From Eubacteriales Family XIII. Incertae Sedis bacterium (GTDB taxonomy: Bacteria; Bacillota; Clostridia; Peptostreptococcales; Anaerovoracaceae): 6,759 nucleotides of DNA. A program made the position numbers and the translations under genes. Shown piece after piece: positions 1-5,147 of this stretch (positions are counted from its first letter, which is position 1; every line of letters begins with the position of its first letter). The stretch lies in the NCBI GenBank assembly GCA_031254995.1, contig JAIRTJ010000056.1:1-6759 (forward strand), given 5' to 3'. Under the pieces are notes generated by a model, which was given only the letters and a program-made list of their open reading frames with translations, had not been told where the DNA came from and did no database searches.

Positions 1-582
1 ATCATCCTGGAGATTTTCGTATACAAGAGGAAGCCCACCGTCGTTATCGTCGCGGGGATCATCGTCTGCGGACTCGGCGTGGGTCTGGTCGTCGGCGCGG
101 ATTTCGGCGCGCTGTTTACGGGCAAAGCCATCGGCTATCTTTTGGCTTTTTCCGCGATCATCTTGTGGAACATCTACAATTTCATCACCGCAAAGCTGAC
201 GGAACGCTACAATTCCTTGGATCTGACTCTGTATCAGCTGGCCGCGGCGATATTGATGAGCGCGCCGTACATGGTTTTCAACCTGCCCGATGCCGCCTGC
301 GCGGACACGCGATTTTTCCTCTCTATCGCGTACTTGGGCGTAATCAGTTCGGCGTTCGGTTTTCTGATCTACGTCAATGCGGTCGCGGTGATCGGCGTCA
401 CGCCGAGCGCGTTGTTTTCCAATATGTTGCCGATCTCGTCCGCATTCTTCGGTTGGCTTTTCTTGGGCGAGATGATCTCCGTTACGCAAATAATAGGGGG
501 CGTCATTGTGATCGCGGCAGGAAGCGCGGTGATACTGCTCAAAGGGAAAAACGACGGGAAATTGCCCGAAGCGCGGGCGTAG
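1..582 (+). CDS. EamA/DMT-family permease, C-terminal part (5' end outside window)
   Basis: Inner-membrane drug/metabolite-transporter (DMT) superfamily protein; the substrate cannot be read from sequence. The reading frame is open from base 1, so the gene starts upstream. The GTG at 79 lies inside the protein and is not the real start. The visible 193 residues contain about six hydrophobic stretches: VVIVAGIIVCGLGVGLVVG, then segments around residues 45-65, 80-97, 105-130, 135-155 and 160-180. The end reads P-x-SSAFFGWLFLGE followed by GG-x-x-x-IAAG, the typical last two helices of an EamA repeat. Full-length members have two such repeats (about 290-300 residues), so the second repeat is what is seen here. 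It lies 36 bases upstream of mrnC on the same strand. It is not a usual member of the mrnC-sigH cluster, where cysS is more common, so a functional link is not implied. The family call is strong and the function is open. Confidence 0.85.
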   Translation: MILEIFVYKRKPTVVIVAGIIVCGLGVGLVVGADFGALFTGKAIGYLLAFSAIILWNIYNFITAKLTERYNSLDLTLYQLAAAILMSAPYMVFNLPDAACADTRFFLSIAYLGVISSAFGFLIYVNAVAVIGVTPSALFSNMLPISSAFFGWLFLGEMISVTQIIGGVIVIAAGSAVILLKGKNDGKLPEARA

Positions 583-588
583 CTTGAG

Positions 589-602
589 CCGGCGAACGCC
601 GG
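589..602 (+). other. short GC-rich hairpin between permease gene and mrnC
   Basis: CCGGC-GAAC-GCCGG forms a 5-bp stem with a 4-base loop. The bases fully form a 14-base palindrome (CCGGCGAACGCCGG). There is no T-tract after it, so it does not look like an intrinsic terminator. Its 3' arm shares two bases with the first GGAGG (601-605) ahead of mrnC, while a second GGAGGG (609-614) stays free. It could slightly affect mrnC translation or mRNA stability, but this is speculative. Confidence 0.35.
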
Positions 603-618
603 AGGATCGGAGGGAACG

Positions 619-1026
619 ATGGGTGATCCGATGAAGATGAATACAGGCGTGTTGGCATATCTCGGCGATGCCGTGTATGAGCTGTATATCCGCAAATACC
701 TCGCGGATACGGGTCAAATCCATACGGATCGATTGCATGCGGCGGCTGTGAACTTTGTGCGCGCGGGCGCGCAGGCTGCGGTCTGTCGCAAGCTCGTGGA
801 CGAACTTCCCGAAGACGAACAATCCCTGGTGCGGCGGGCGCGCAATCGAAGGATCGGCGCGGGAACGAAAAGCGCGGGGCCGATGGATTACAAATGGGCG
901 ACGGCTTTCGAGGCGCTGATCGGTTATTATTATCTGTCCGAACGGACGGAGGACATGGAGGAATTGATTTTGAAGGCGATCAATCTGATCGGCGCGGATA
1001 TGCGGAAAGGGGCGAACGGCAAATGA
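619..1026 (+). CDS. mrnC: Mini-ribonuclease 3 (Mini-RNase III)
   Basis: Mini-RNase III is a dimeric RNase III-like endonuclease without the double-stranded-RNA-binding domain; in Bacillus it trims the ends of 23S rRNA precursor. The 135 residues match the usual size of about 130-145. The RNase III signature is LAYLGDAVYELYIR near residues 12-25, with Asp17 and Glu21 as the likely catalytic pair. The second conserved block is DYKWATAFEALIGYYYL near 90-106, where Glu98 is the other expected metal ligand. The basic stretch RRARNRR (72-78) corresponds to the conserved basic region before it. The ATG at 619 is preferred because GGAGGG lies four bases upstream; the in-frame ATG at 631 would leave a 16-base gap. 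The stop codon overlaps the thyA start (ATGA), so translation is probably coupled. In Firmicutes mrnC commonly lies with cysS, rlmB and sigH, which fits here except for the missing cysS. Confidence 0.93.
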   Translation: MGDPMKMNTGVLAYLGDAVYELYIRKYLADTGQIHTDRLHAAAVNFVRAGAQAAVCRKLVDELPEDEQSLVRRARNRRIGAGTKSAGPMDYKWATAFEALIGYYYLSERTEDMEELILKAINLIGADMRKGANGK

Positions 1027-1853
1027 GCGGAGCGGATAGATTATTCAAGGAGATGTGCGCTGACATCATCGAAAACGGTTATTCGTCCGAGGGGCGGACG
1101 GTCAGACCAAAGTGGGAGGACGGCACGCCCGCGCATACGATCAAGAAGTTCGGCGTCGTAAACCGCTATGATCTCGCGGAGGAGTTTCCCGCGCTGACCC
1201 TTCGCCCCGTGTCTCTGAAGCTCTGCGTGGACGAATTGCTGTGGATATGGCAGAAGAAGTCCAATAATATTCGCGATCTGAACAGCAGGATTTGGGACAG
1301 TTGGGCCGACGCAAGCGGAAGCATCGGCAAGGCATACGGCTATCAGATGGGCGTAAAGTATCGCTTTTCGCAGGGGGAGATGGATCAGACGGACAATGTG
1401 CTCTGGCAGTTGAAACACACGCCCTATTCTCGGCGCATACTCACGAACATCTTCAATTTCAGCGATTTGAGCGAAATGGGTCTCGAACCTTGCGCGTACA
1501 GCATGACGTTCAACGTGACGGGCGATCGGCTCAATGCCGTCTTGAATCAGAGATCGCAGGACATCCTCGCCGCCAACGGTTGGAATGTCATGCAATACGC
1601 CGTCCTCACGCATATGTTCGCGCAGGTCAGCGATCTGATTCCCGGCGAGTTGATCCACGTGATCGCGGATGCCCACATTTACGACAGACATGTTCCCATC
1701 ATTAAAGAACTCATCGAGCGACAGGCTTATCCCGCGCCGACCTTCCGACTCAATCCCGGCATTCGGGATTTTTATGAATTTACGGCAGATGACGTCAGTT
1801 TTGAGAATTACAGGACGGGACCGCAGATCACGGGCATTCCCATTGCGGTATGA
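1023..1853 (+). CDS. thyA: thymidylate synthase, B. subtilis ThyA/phage phi3T type
   Basis: Converts dUMP and 5,10-methylene-tetrahydrofolate to dTMP and dihydrofolate in the cytoplasm. The 276 residues are close to B. subtilis ThyA (279 as I recall it). Visible landmarks are R25 in RTVRPKW, LLWIWQKKSN (72-81), SRR at 136-138 (binds dUMP phosphate of the partner subunit), the nucleophile Cys157 in LEPCAYSM, RSQD (177-180), Asn188 and D-x-H-x-Y (216-220). The position after the catalytic Cys is Ala, not the His of E. coli (PCH). The B. subtilis/phi3T branch also lacks His there (PCVY, from memory), so this is a subfamily trait rather than damage. The open frame reaches upstream into mrnC, but homology begins at the ATG at 1023, which overlaps the mrnC stop as ATGA and has GGAAAGGGG about ten bases upstream. 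The dihydrofolate it makes is recycled by the folA product encoded next. Confidence 0.95.
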   Translation: MSGADRLFKEMCADIIENGYSSEGRTVRPKWEDGTPAHTIKKFGVVNRYDLAEEFPALTLRPVSLKLCVDELLWIWQKKSNNIRDLNSRIWDSWADASGSIGKAYGYQMGVKYRFSQGEMDQTDNVLWQLKHTPYSRRILTNIFNFSDLSEMGLEPCAYSMTFNVTGDRLNAVLNQRSQDILAANGWNVMQYAVLTHMFAQVSDLIPGELIHVIADAHIYDRHVPIIKELIERQAYPAPTFRLNPGIRDFYEFTADDVSFENYRTGPQITGIPIAV

Positions 1854-1871
1854 AGGAGCGCCCATTATAAT
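1843..1871 (+). promoter_or_regulatory. possible weak promoter before folA
   Basis: TTGCGG (1843-1848), a 17-base spacer, then a perfect TATAAT (1866-1871). The -35 box matches the consensus at only three of six positions and lies in the last codons of thyA. It sits in the one real intergenic gap of the cluster (1854-1945), so it could give folA-rlmB-sigH separate transcription. An AT-rich chance match is possible. I saw no riboswitch-like structure in the rest of the gap. Confidence 0.35.
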
Positions 1872-1945
1872 AATGAAGTGAAACGATATCGTCGGCGCCC
1901 GGATCGGATTTTCGATTTACTCGCGGCGACGATGCGCGAAAGGAC

Positions 1946-2527
1946 ATGTATCGCAGTATGAAGAATGATGAACAAAACCCGATGCGCGAGTTGACGAAAT
2001 CCGACGTCAGACTCATCGCGATCGCATCGGTTGATCGAGATTGGGGCATCGGGAAGGGCGGTAAGCTTTTGGCGCATCTGCCCGGGGATTTGAGGTATTT
2101 CAAAGCAGCGACCTTGGGACAAATCGTCGTCATGGGCCGCCGAACATTGGAGTCTTTGCCCGGCGGCAGGCCATTGCGCGACAGGACGACTCTCGTTCTT
2201 ACGCGACGTGCGGATTTCGAGGCGAACGGAGCGGCGACAGTGCGTTCCGTCGAGGAGCTGGCGAGGGAAATCGCCGGGCTTCGCGCGAAGGGGGGCATGA
2301 AGGCGGGCGAACGGACGGACGTATTCGCGGCGGGCGGCGGCGATGTCTATGCGGAATTGCTGCCCTATACGGAGATATGCTTGATTACGAAGATGGAAGA
2401 GAGCTTCGCCGCAGACGCGTTTTTCCCGAATTTGGATGAGGATGAGGAGTTTTTGCTCGCGCGAAGCGATGCGCCGATCACCGAAAACGGCCTGACTTAC
2501 AGATTTACGGAGTATCGCAGGCGATGA
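1946..2527 (+). CDS. folA: dihydrofolate reductase
   Basis: Reduces dihydrofolate to tetrahydrofolate with NADPH, closing the cycle opened by ThyA. From the first ATG the protein has 193 residues, slightly longer than the usual 160-170. Conserved blocks are LIAIASVDRDWGIGKGGKLL (23-42), LPGDLRYFK (45-53) with the substrate-binding acid Asp48, VVMGRRTLESLPGGRPL (61-77) contacting NADPH, VLTRR, and VFAAGGGDVYAELLPY (126-141) with the GG pair of the cofactor site. The Trp found after L-P in E. coli-type enzymes is absent (KLLAHLPGD); clostridial relatives show a similar KLLxHxPGD pattern, so activity is still expected. The start is uncertain: AAAGGA at 1939-1944 is almost touching the ATG at 1946 and 13 bases from the ATG at 1958, and a third ATG lies at 1982. 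All three precede the conserved core. The stop overlaps the rlmB start as ATGA. Confidence 0.93.
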   Translation: MYRSMKNDEQNPMRELTKSDVRLIAIASVDRDWGIGKGGKLLAHLPGDLRYFKAATLGQIVVMGRRTLESLPGGRPLRDRTTLVLTRRADFEANGAATVRSVEELAREIAGLRAKGGMKAGERTDVFAAGGGDVYAELLPYTEICLITKMEESFAADAFFPNLDEDEEFLLARSDAPITENGLTYRFTEYRRR

Positions 2528-3438
2528 GGATGCAGGCGGATCGCGCGCGGCGGCGCGGCGCCGAGGGAGGAAAGGAATTCGAGACGCATATGTCGGCGAC
2601 GAGAGACAGAGACGCGCGCGCTTCCGAAAGGGACAAATCGCGCGAAAGGACGAGGACGAAAACGTCGGTTCCCGCGAAGAGGAGCGATGCCGATACGATA
2701 TACGGGCGCAACGCCGTCATGGAGGCGATGGAGGCCGGCGTCGGCATCGAAAAACTTCTTATAATGAAGAATATCGAGGGCTCCGGCAAAAAGATATTCG
2801 CTATGGCGAAGAAACGCGGCATTCCCATTCAGGGCGTCGATAAATTCGTATTGGACAAGGTTTGCGGCACAGGCGGACATCAGGGCGTGATCGCTTACGC
2901 GACGCGTTTCGCGTACAGCTCGACGGAGGAGATACTCGGAATTGCCGCAAAACGGGGAGAAAACCCTTTCGTATTGATTCTCGACGGCATCGAGGATCCG
3001 CGCAATTTGGGCGCGATCATTCGATCCGCCGAGGGCGCGGGCGTACACGGCGTAGTCATTCCTAAGCGTCGCGCGGCAGCCGTGACCGATGTCGCGATCA
3101 AGACATCCGCCGGCGCCGCGTTGCATATGTCCGTCGCACGGGTGTCCAATATCGTGAAAGAGACGGAGTCCCTAAAGAAACAGGGTCTGTGGATCTACGG
3201 ACTGGACACGGAAGGGTCGAATTTTGCGGAATCGGCATATGAAGGCGGCGTCGCATTGGTGATCGGATCGGAGGGAAGAGGACTCTCGACGTTGGTTAAG
3301 GCTGCCTGCGATTTTCTCATATCCATACCCATGCGCGGCAAGACGGCTTCCCTCAACGCGTCGAGTGCGGCCGCCGTAGCCGTGTTTGAGATCAATAGGC
3401 ACATATTCGAGCGCGACGACAGGCGGGAAGAGCGATGA
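2524..3438 (+). CDS. rlmB: 23S rRNA 2'-O-ribose methyltransferase, RlmB/TrmH (SPOUT) family
   Basis: SPOUT-fold, AdoMet-dependent ribose methyltransferase of the SpoU/TrmH family; E. coli RlmB modifies G2251 of 23S rRNA. Of 304 residues, about 1-55 form a highly charged Arg/Asp/Glu-rich tail. A substrate-binding N-domain follows, starting at IYGRNAVMEAM. The catalytic domain has the three SPOUT motifs: DPRNLGAIIRSAEGAG, then LVIGSEGRGLS, then ISIPMRGKTASLNASSAAAV, which together form the knot and bind AdoMet. The ATG at 2524 overlaps the folA stop (ATGA) and has GGAG eleven bases upstream. An internal ATG at 2590, after GGAGGAAAGGA, would remove 22 residues of the non-conserved tail and cannot be excluded. 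The rlmB-before-sigH order is usual in Firmicutes. The exact target nucleotide is inferred from the family. Confidence 0.92.
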   Translation: MRMQADRARRRGAEGGKEFETHMSATRDRDARASERDKSRERTRTKTSVPAKRSDADTIYGRNAVMEAMEAGVGIEKLLIMKNIEGSGKKIFAMAKKRGIPIQGVDKFVLDKVCGTGGHQGVIAYATRFAYSSTEEILGIAAKRGENPFVLILDGIEDPRNLGAIIRSAEGAGVHGVVIPKRRAAAVTDVAIKTSAGAALHMSVARVSNIVKETESLKKQGLWIYGLDTEGSNFAESAYEGGVALVIGSEGRGLSTLVKAACDFLISIPMRGKTASLNASSAAAVAVFEINRHIFERDDRREER

Positions 3439-4079
3439 GCATGGCGAATAAAGACAACGGATCTGCGATCGAAAAATACAGATCGTACAGCGACGAGAAG
3501 CTGTGCAAGTTGGCGGGGAACAGGGACGACGCGGCTCTCGAATGTCTGTTTTTGAATTACCGCGACATCATCAAGAGCAAGGCAAATCTTTATTTTCTCG
3601 TCGGCGGCGATAAGGACGACCTGATCCAAGAGGGGATGATCGGCCTCTTCGGCGCTATCATGAACTATCGAGAGGGCAAGGATGCGTCGTTTCGCACGTT
3701 CGCGGAACTCTGTATCGGCAGGCAGATGATGACGGCGGTCAAAACCGCCGACAGACTGAAACACAGTCCGCTCAACAGCTCCGTTTCCATCTACAACGCG
3801 GCGAACGGCAACGATGAGGACGCGACCATCGAGGAGACGTTTGCTGACCGAAACACGTCTACGCCCGAAGAAGAGTTGCTGATCAAGGATCAATTGGAGC
3901 GCATCGAGCGGGACAGCGCAAAGATATTCAGCAAATTGGAGCTCTCCGTCTGGAACGAATACAAGGAGGGGAAGACCTACACGGAAATCGCGAGAGGTAT
4001 GCGAAAATCCCAAAAAACCATCGACAACGCGATCCAACGCATGAAAAAAAAGGTTGAAAGGCAAATGGAATTATATTAG
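3435..4079 (+). CDS. sigH: RNA polymerase sigma factor SigH (Spo0H)
   Basis: Sigma-70 family factor that in Bacillus directs transition-phase, competence and early sporulation genes. The 214 residues are close to B. subtilis SigH (about 218). Region 2 spans roughly residues 40-110. It includes YRDIIKSKANLYFLVGGDKDDLIQEGMIGL (core-binding and -10 contact) and FRTFAELCIGRQMMTAVKTADRLKHSPLNS, which closely follows the B. subtilis sequence. Region 4 lies near 160-212, with the helix-turn-helix TYTEIARGMRKSQKTIDNAIQR that reads the -35 box. The ATG at 3435 overlaps the rlmB stop (ATGA); a second ATG at 3441 is two codons on, and the Shine-Dalgarno match (GGGAAG, 3425-3430) is modest. In B. subtilis yacP lies between rlmB and sigH, but here they are fused directly. 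SigH identity does not prove that this organism sporulates, since many non-sporulating Firmicutes keep it. Confidence 0.93.
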   Translation: MSMANKDNGSAIEKYRSYSDEKLCKLAGNRDDAALECLFLNYRDIIKSKANLYFLVGGDKDDLIQEGMIGLFGAIMNYREGKDASFRTFAELCIGRQMMTAVKTADRLKHSPLNSSVSIYNAANGNDEDATIEETFADRNTSTPEEELLIKDQLERIERDSAKIFSKLELSVWNEYKEGKTYTEIARGMRKSQKTIDNAIQRMKKKVERQMELY

Positions 4080-4082
4080 AAT
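4054..4082 (+). promoter_or_regulatory. sigma-A-type promoter for tRNA-Thr, overlapping sigH 3' end
   Basis: TTGAAA (4054-4059), a 17-base spacer and TAGAAT (4077-4082); each hexamer matches the vegetative consensus at five of six positions. The -35 box and most of the spacer lie inside the last codons of sigH, whose stop is 4077-4079. Transcription would start near 4089, about 47 bases before the tRNA. No other gene follows on this strand before the terminator at 4215-4247, so the tRNA is the obvious client. Confidence 0.6.
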
Positions 4083-4135
4083 TAATACTGCGATTCATCC
4101 CCTGCGCGGGCGGAATTGCGGACGCTTTTAGACAT

Positions 4136-4211
4136 GCTGCCCTAACTCAGTCGGTAGAGTACCTCCTTGGTAAGGAGGAAGTCGGCGGTTCAAGTCCGCT
4201 GGGCAGCTCCA
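4136..4211 (+). tRNA. tRNA-Thr(GGT)
   Basis: A complete 76-base cloverleaf. The acceptor arms GCTGCCC (4136-4142) and GGGCAGC (4201-4207) pair fully; T4208 is the discriminator and CCA (4209-4211) is encoded. The D-stem is ACTC/GAGT around loop AGTCGGTA. The anticodon stem is CCTCC/GGAGG with loop TTGGTAA, so the anticodon GGT at 4169-4171 reads Thr codons ACC and ACU. The T-stem GGCGG/CCGCT has one G-U pair and loop TTCAAGT. Its own promoter and terminator flank it. The 3' end is the likely attachment site of the mobile element that follows. Confidence 0.97.
4184..4211 (+). other. putative left attachment site (attL) in tRNA-Thr 3' end
   Basis: Tyrosine-recombinase elements often recombine in the T-arm and acceptor end of tRNA genes and restore the tRNA on insertion. 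Here the tRNA is intact and is followed at once by repressor, excisionase and integrase genes, which suggests that its 3' part is the core of attL. The matching copy was not found in the remaining 2.5 kb, as expected if the other end lies outside. The exact core borders are a guess. Confidence 0.35.
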
Positions 4212-4214
4212 TCG

Positions 4215-4247
4215 AAACCCCGCATAGCATAAGTCTTTGCGGGTTTT
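4215..4247 (+). terminator. intrinsic terminator after tRNA-Thr
   Basis: CCCGCA (4219-4224) pairs with TGCGGG (4238-4243) across a 13-base loop, and TTTT (4244-4247) follows at once. The stem can be extended by A-T pairs (AAA with TTT) if C4218 is bulged. It begins four bases after the encoded CCA. The convergent repressor gene ends at 4249, so the structure may also slow transcription from that side, although only three Ts (TTTCGA) follow it on the minus strand. Confidence 0.7.
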
Positions 4248-4248
4248 C

Positions 4249-4767
4249 TCATTTCTTTTTCGACCGTTTTCTCTTTACGGAATAAGGCCAGTTGAGTTTC
4301 CAGTTGAAATAGTCACCTTTGTTTATTTCGCCGTCAGCAAGTTTTTGTTTGATTATCATCCAATCTTTCATGAACTTTTGGACGAGGGGGTAATTTATCG
4401 AGATTCCTATTGGATTATGGGAGTCCGCCCCTATCATATCTGCTCTGTAAGTATGCGATTCCTTCTTTGCGGGAAGTATTTCAAAAATATCGATTAAGCT
4501 TCCATCGTTTGTTTCTTCAAGCCAGAATAGGGTTTGCATGATGTCCTCGGCGGCTCCGCTGACATGAGGGTGGATCGCGATGTAATAGACATCAAGCGCT
4601 TTTGCGATTTGTTGGATCAGATCGTCTTTTGGTACGCGATAGTTCATTTCATATTGCGCGATGCGGATTGCGGCGTTCTTTACGGCAAAGCCCACGGCTT
4701 CGCCAAGTTCCTGTTGTGTCATGCCGCGAAATTCACGTATCTTCTTTATTTTCTCTCCAATGGTCAT
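4249..4767 (-). CDS. XRE-family helix-turn-helix repressor of the element
   Basis: 172-residue protein with an N-terminal Cro/CI-type DNA-binding domain at about residues 1-65: MTIGEKIKKIREFRGMTQQE, then LGEAVGFAVKNAAIRIAQYE (recognition helix region) and VPKDDLIQQIAKALDV. The C-terminal half ends with a pattern I associate with regulators of Clostridia integrative elements, KLADGEINKGDYFNWKLNWP, plus a Lys/Arg-rich tail. It is transcribed away from the excisionase and integrase genes, the usual layout of a lysogeny-type switch in which the repressor holds down xis-int. The start codon is at 4767 on the minus strand with GGAGAGG twelve bases upstream, which is slightly far. Likely targets are the repeated AT-rich boxes between the divergent genes. 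Target sites and any inducing signal are inferred. Confidence 0.88.
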   Translation of the reverse strand: MTIGEKIKKIREFRGMTQQELGEAVGFAVKNAAIRIAQYEMNYRVPKDDLIQQIAKALDVYYIAIHPHVSGAAEDIMQTLFWLEETNDGSLIDIFEILPAKKESHTYRADMIGADSHNPIGISINYPLVQKFMKDWMIIKQKLADGEINKGDYFNWKLNWPYSVKRKRSKKK

Positions 4768-4790
4768 GTCTTATGTTTACCTCTCCGAAT

Positions 4791-4819
4791 ACAATACCAT
4801 GCGGTATCATTATTGTAAA
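4791..4819 (-). promoter_or_regulatory. possible promoter of the repressor gene
   Basis: On the minus strand TTTACA (4819-4814), a 17-base spacer and TATTGT (4796-4791) give nine of twelve consensus matches. The predicted start near 4784 would fall in the Shine-Dalgarno (GGAGAGG, 4786-4780), leaving almost no leader. A start driven by TACAAT (4817-4812), which lacks a clear -35 box, is an alternative. An inverted repeat ATACC-ATGC-GGTAT (4794-4807) lies in this spacer. Confidence 0.3.
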
Positions 4820-4845
4820 TGCTAAATAAGCAAAAAAGTTAAATA
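4820..4845. repeat. operator-like box, copy 1
   Basis: TGCTAAATAAGCAAAAA (4820-4836) recurs at 4905-4921 with one mismatch in 17. GCTAAATAAGC is itself a near-palindrome (four of five arm pairs). A further half-site GTTAAATA follows at 4838-4845. Lying just behind the likely start region of the repressor gene, it could serve autoregulation. Confidence 0.5.
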
Positions 4846-4861
4846 TTTTTCACATGAAGCA

Positions 4862-4889
4862 TTGACAAGGTAAGATCAGAGCGTATAAT
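4862..4889 (+). promoter_or_regulatory. strong promoter of the xis-int operon
   Basis: TTGACA (4862-4867) and TATAAT (4884-4889) are both perfect vegetative consensus boxes, 16 bases apart. Transcription would start near 4896, giving a leader of about 57 bases before the TTG start at 4953. The second operator-like box lies right at and after this start point, where a bound repressor would block initiation. Confidence 0.75.
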
Positions 4890-4892
4890 TAA

Positions 4893-4927
4893 TATTAGCA
4901 AATATGTTAAATAAGCAAAAATAGTAA
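4893..4927. repeat. operator-like box, copy 2, at the xis-int start site
   Basis: TGTTAAATAAGCAAAAA (4905-4921) matches copy 1 at 16 of 17 positions. Just upstream, TTAGC (4895-4899) and GTTAA (4906-4910) form a near-inverted repeat around AAATAT. The box overlaps the predicted transcription start of xis-int, a natural place for repressor control. Binding by the XRE protein is an inference. Confidence 0.5.
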
Positions 4928-4937
4928 GTGAAGATCG

Positions 4938-4944
4938 AAAGGAG
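4938..4944 (+). promoter_or_regulatory. ribosome binding site fixing the TTG start of the excisionase gene
   Basis: AAAGGAG lies eight bases ahead of the TTG at 4953, an ideal spacing. The next in-frame ATG, at 4965, would be 20 bases away. The rare TTG start is therefore preferred. Confidence 0.75.
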
Positions 4945-4952
4945 TATCGTAT

Positions 4953-5147
4953 TTGACCGACAAAATGTTTATCACCGCAAGCGAAGTCGCTGCCGACCTC
5001 GGGATATCTAAACCATTCGCCTACAAACTCATCAGAACGATGAATGACCAATTGCGGGCGAAAGGTTTTATGGTGGTCGCGGGGCGCGTCAGTCGCAAGT
5101 ATTACGAAGAAAAGTTCTATGGAGTCAGCCGGGAAAGGAATAATTAA
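4953..5147 (+). CDS. excisionase-like small helix-turn-helix protein
   Basis: 64 residues, starting with TTG (read as Met) behind AAAGGAG. It has one clear helix-turn-helix: MFITASEVAADLGISKPFAYKLIRTMNDQL (residues 5-34), followed by GFMVVAGRVSRKYYEEKFYG, which probably forms the small beta wing. Proteins of this shape lie directly before tyrosine integrases in many Clostridia elements and are thought to act as excisionases (Xis), bending DNA at the att sites and favouring excision. The stop codon TAA touches the integrase ATG with no gap, and the integrase ribosome site (AGGAA, 5136-5140) lies inside this gene, so the two are one operon. It appears intact. Excisionase function is inferred from size, fold and position; a plain regulator is the alternative. 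Confidence 0.8.
   Translation: MTDKMFITASEVAADLGISKPFAYKLIRTMNDQLRAKGFMVVAGRVSRKYYEEKFYGVSRERNN

Noticed and set aside
894..1022. Upstream extension of the thyA frame to an ATG at 894
   Set aside because: The extra 43 residues overlap mrnC in another frame and do not resemble ThyA; the ATG at 1023 has an ATGA junction and ribosome site.
1041..1865. Long minus-strand open frame (274 codons) opposite thyA
   Set aside because: It is antisense to a clear thymidylate synthase, has no recognisable domain, and is explained by codon bias of GC-rich DNA.
1854..1945. Folate-type riboswitch or attenuator between thyA and folA
   Set aside because: The 92 bases show no convincing paired structure or terminator; only a weak promoter can be argued.
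3195..4064. Long minus-strand open frame (289 codons) opposite rlmB and sigH
   Set aside because: It spans the antisense of two well-supported genes and shows no family motif.
4237..4497. Plus-strand open frame opposite the repressor
   Set aside because: It overlaps the tRNA terminator and the antisense of an XRE gene with clear motifs, and shows no domain of its own.
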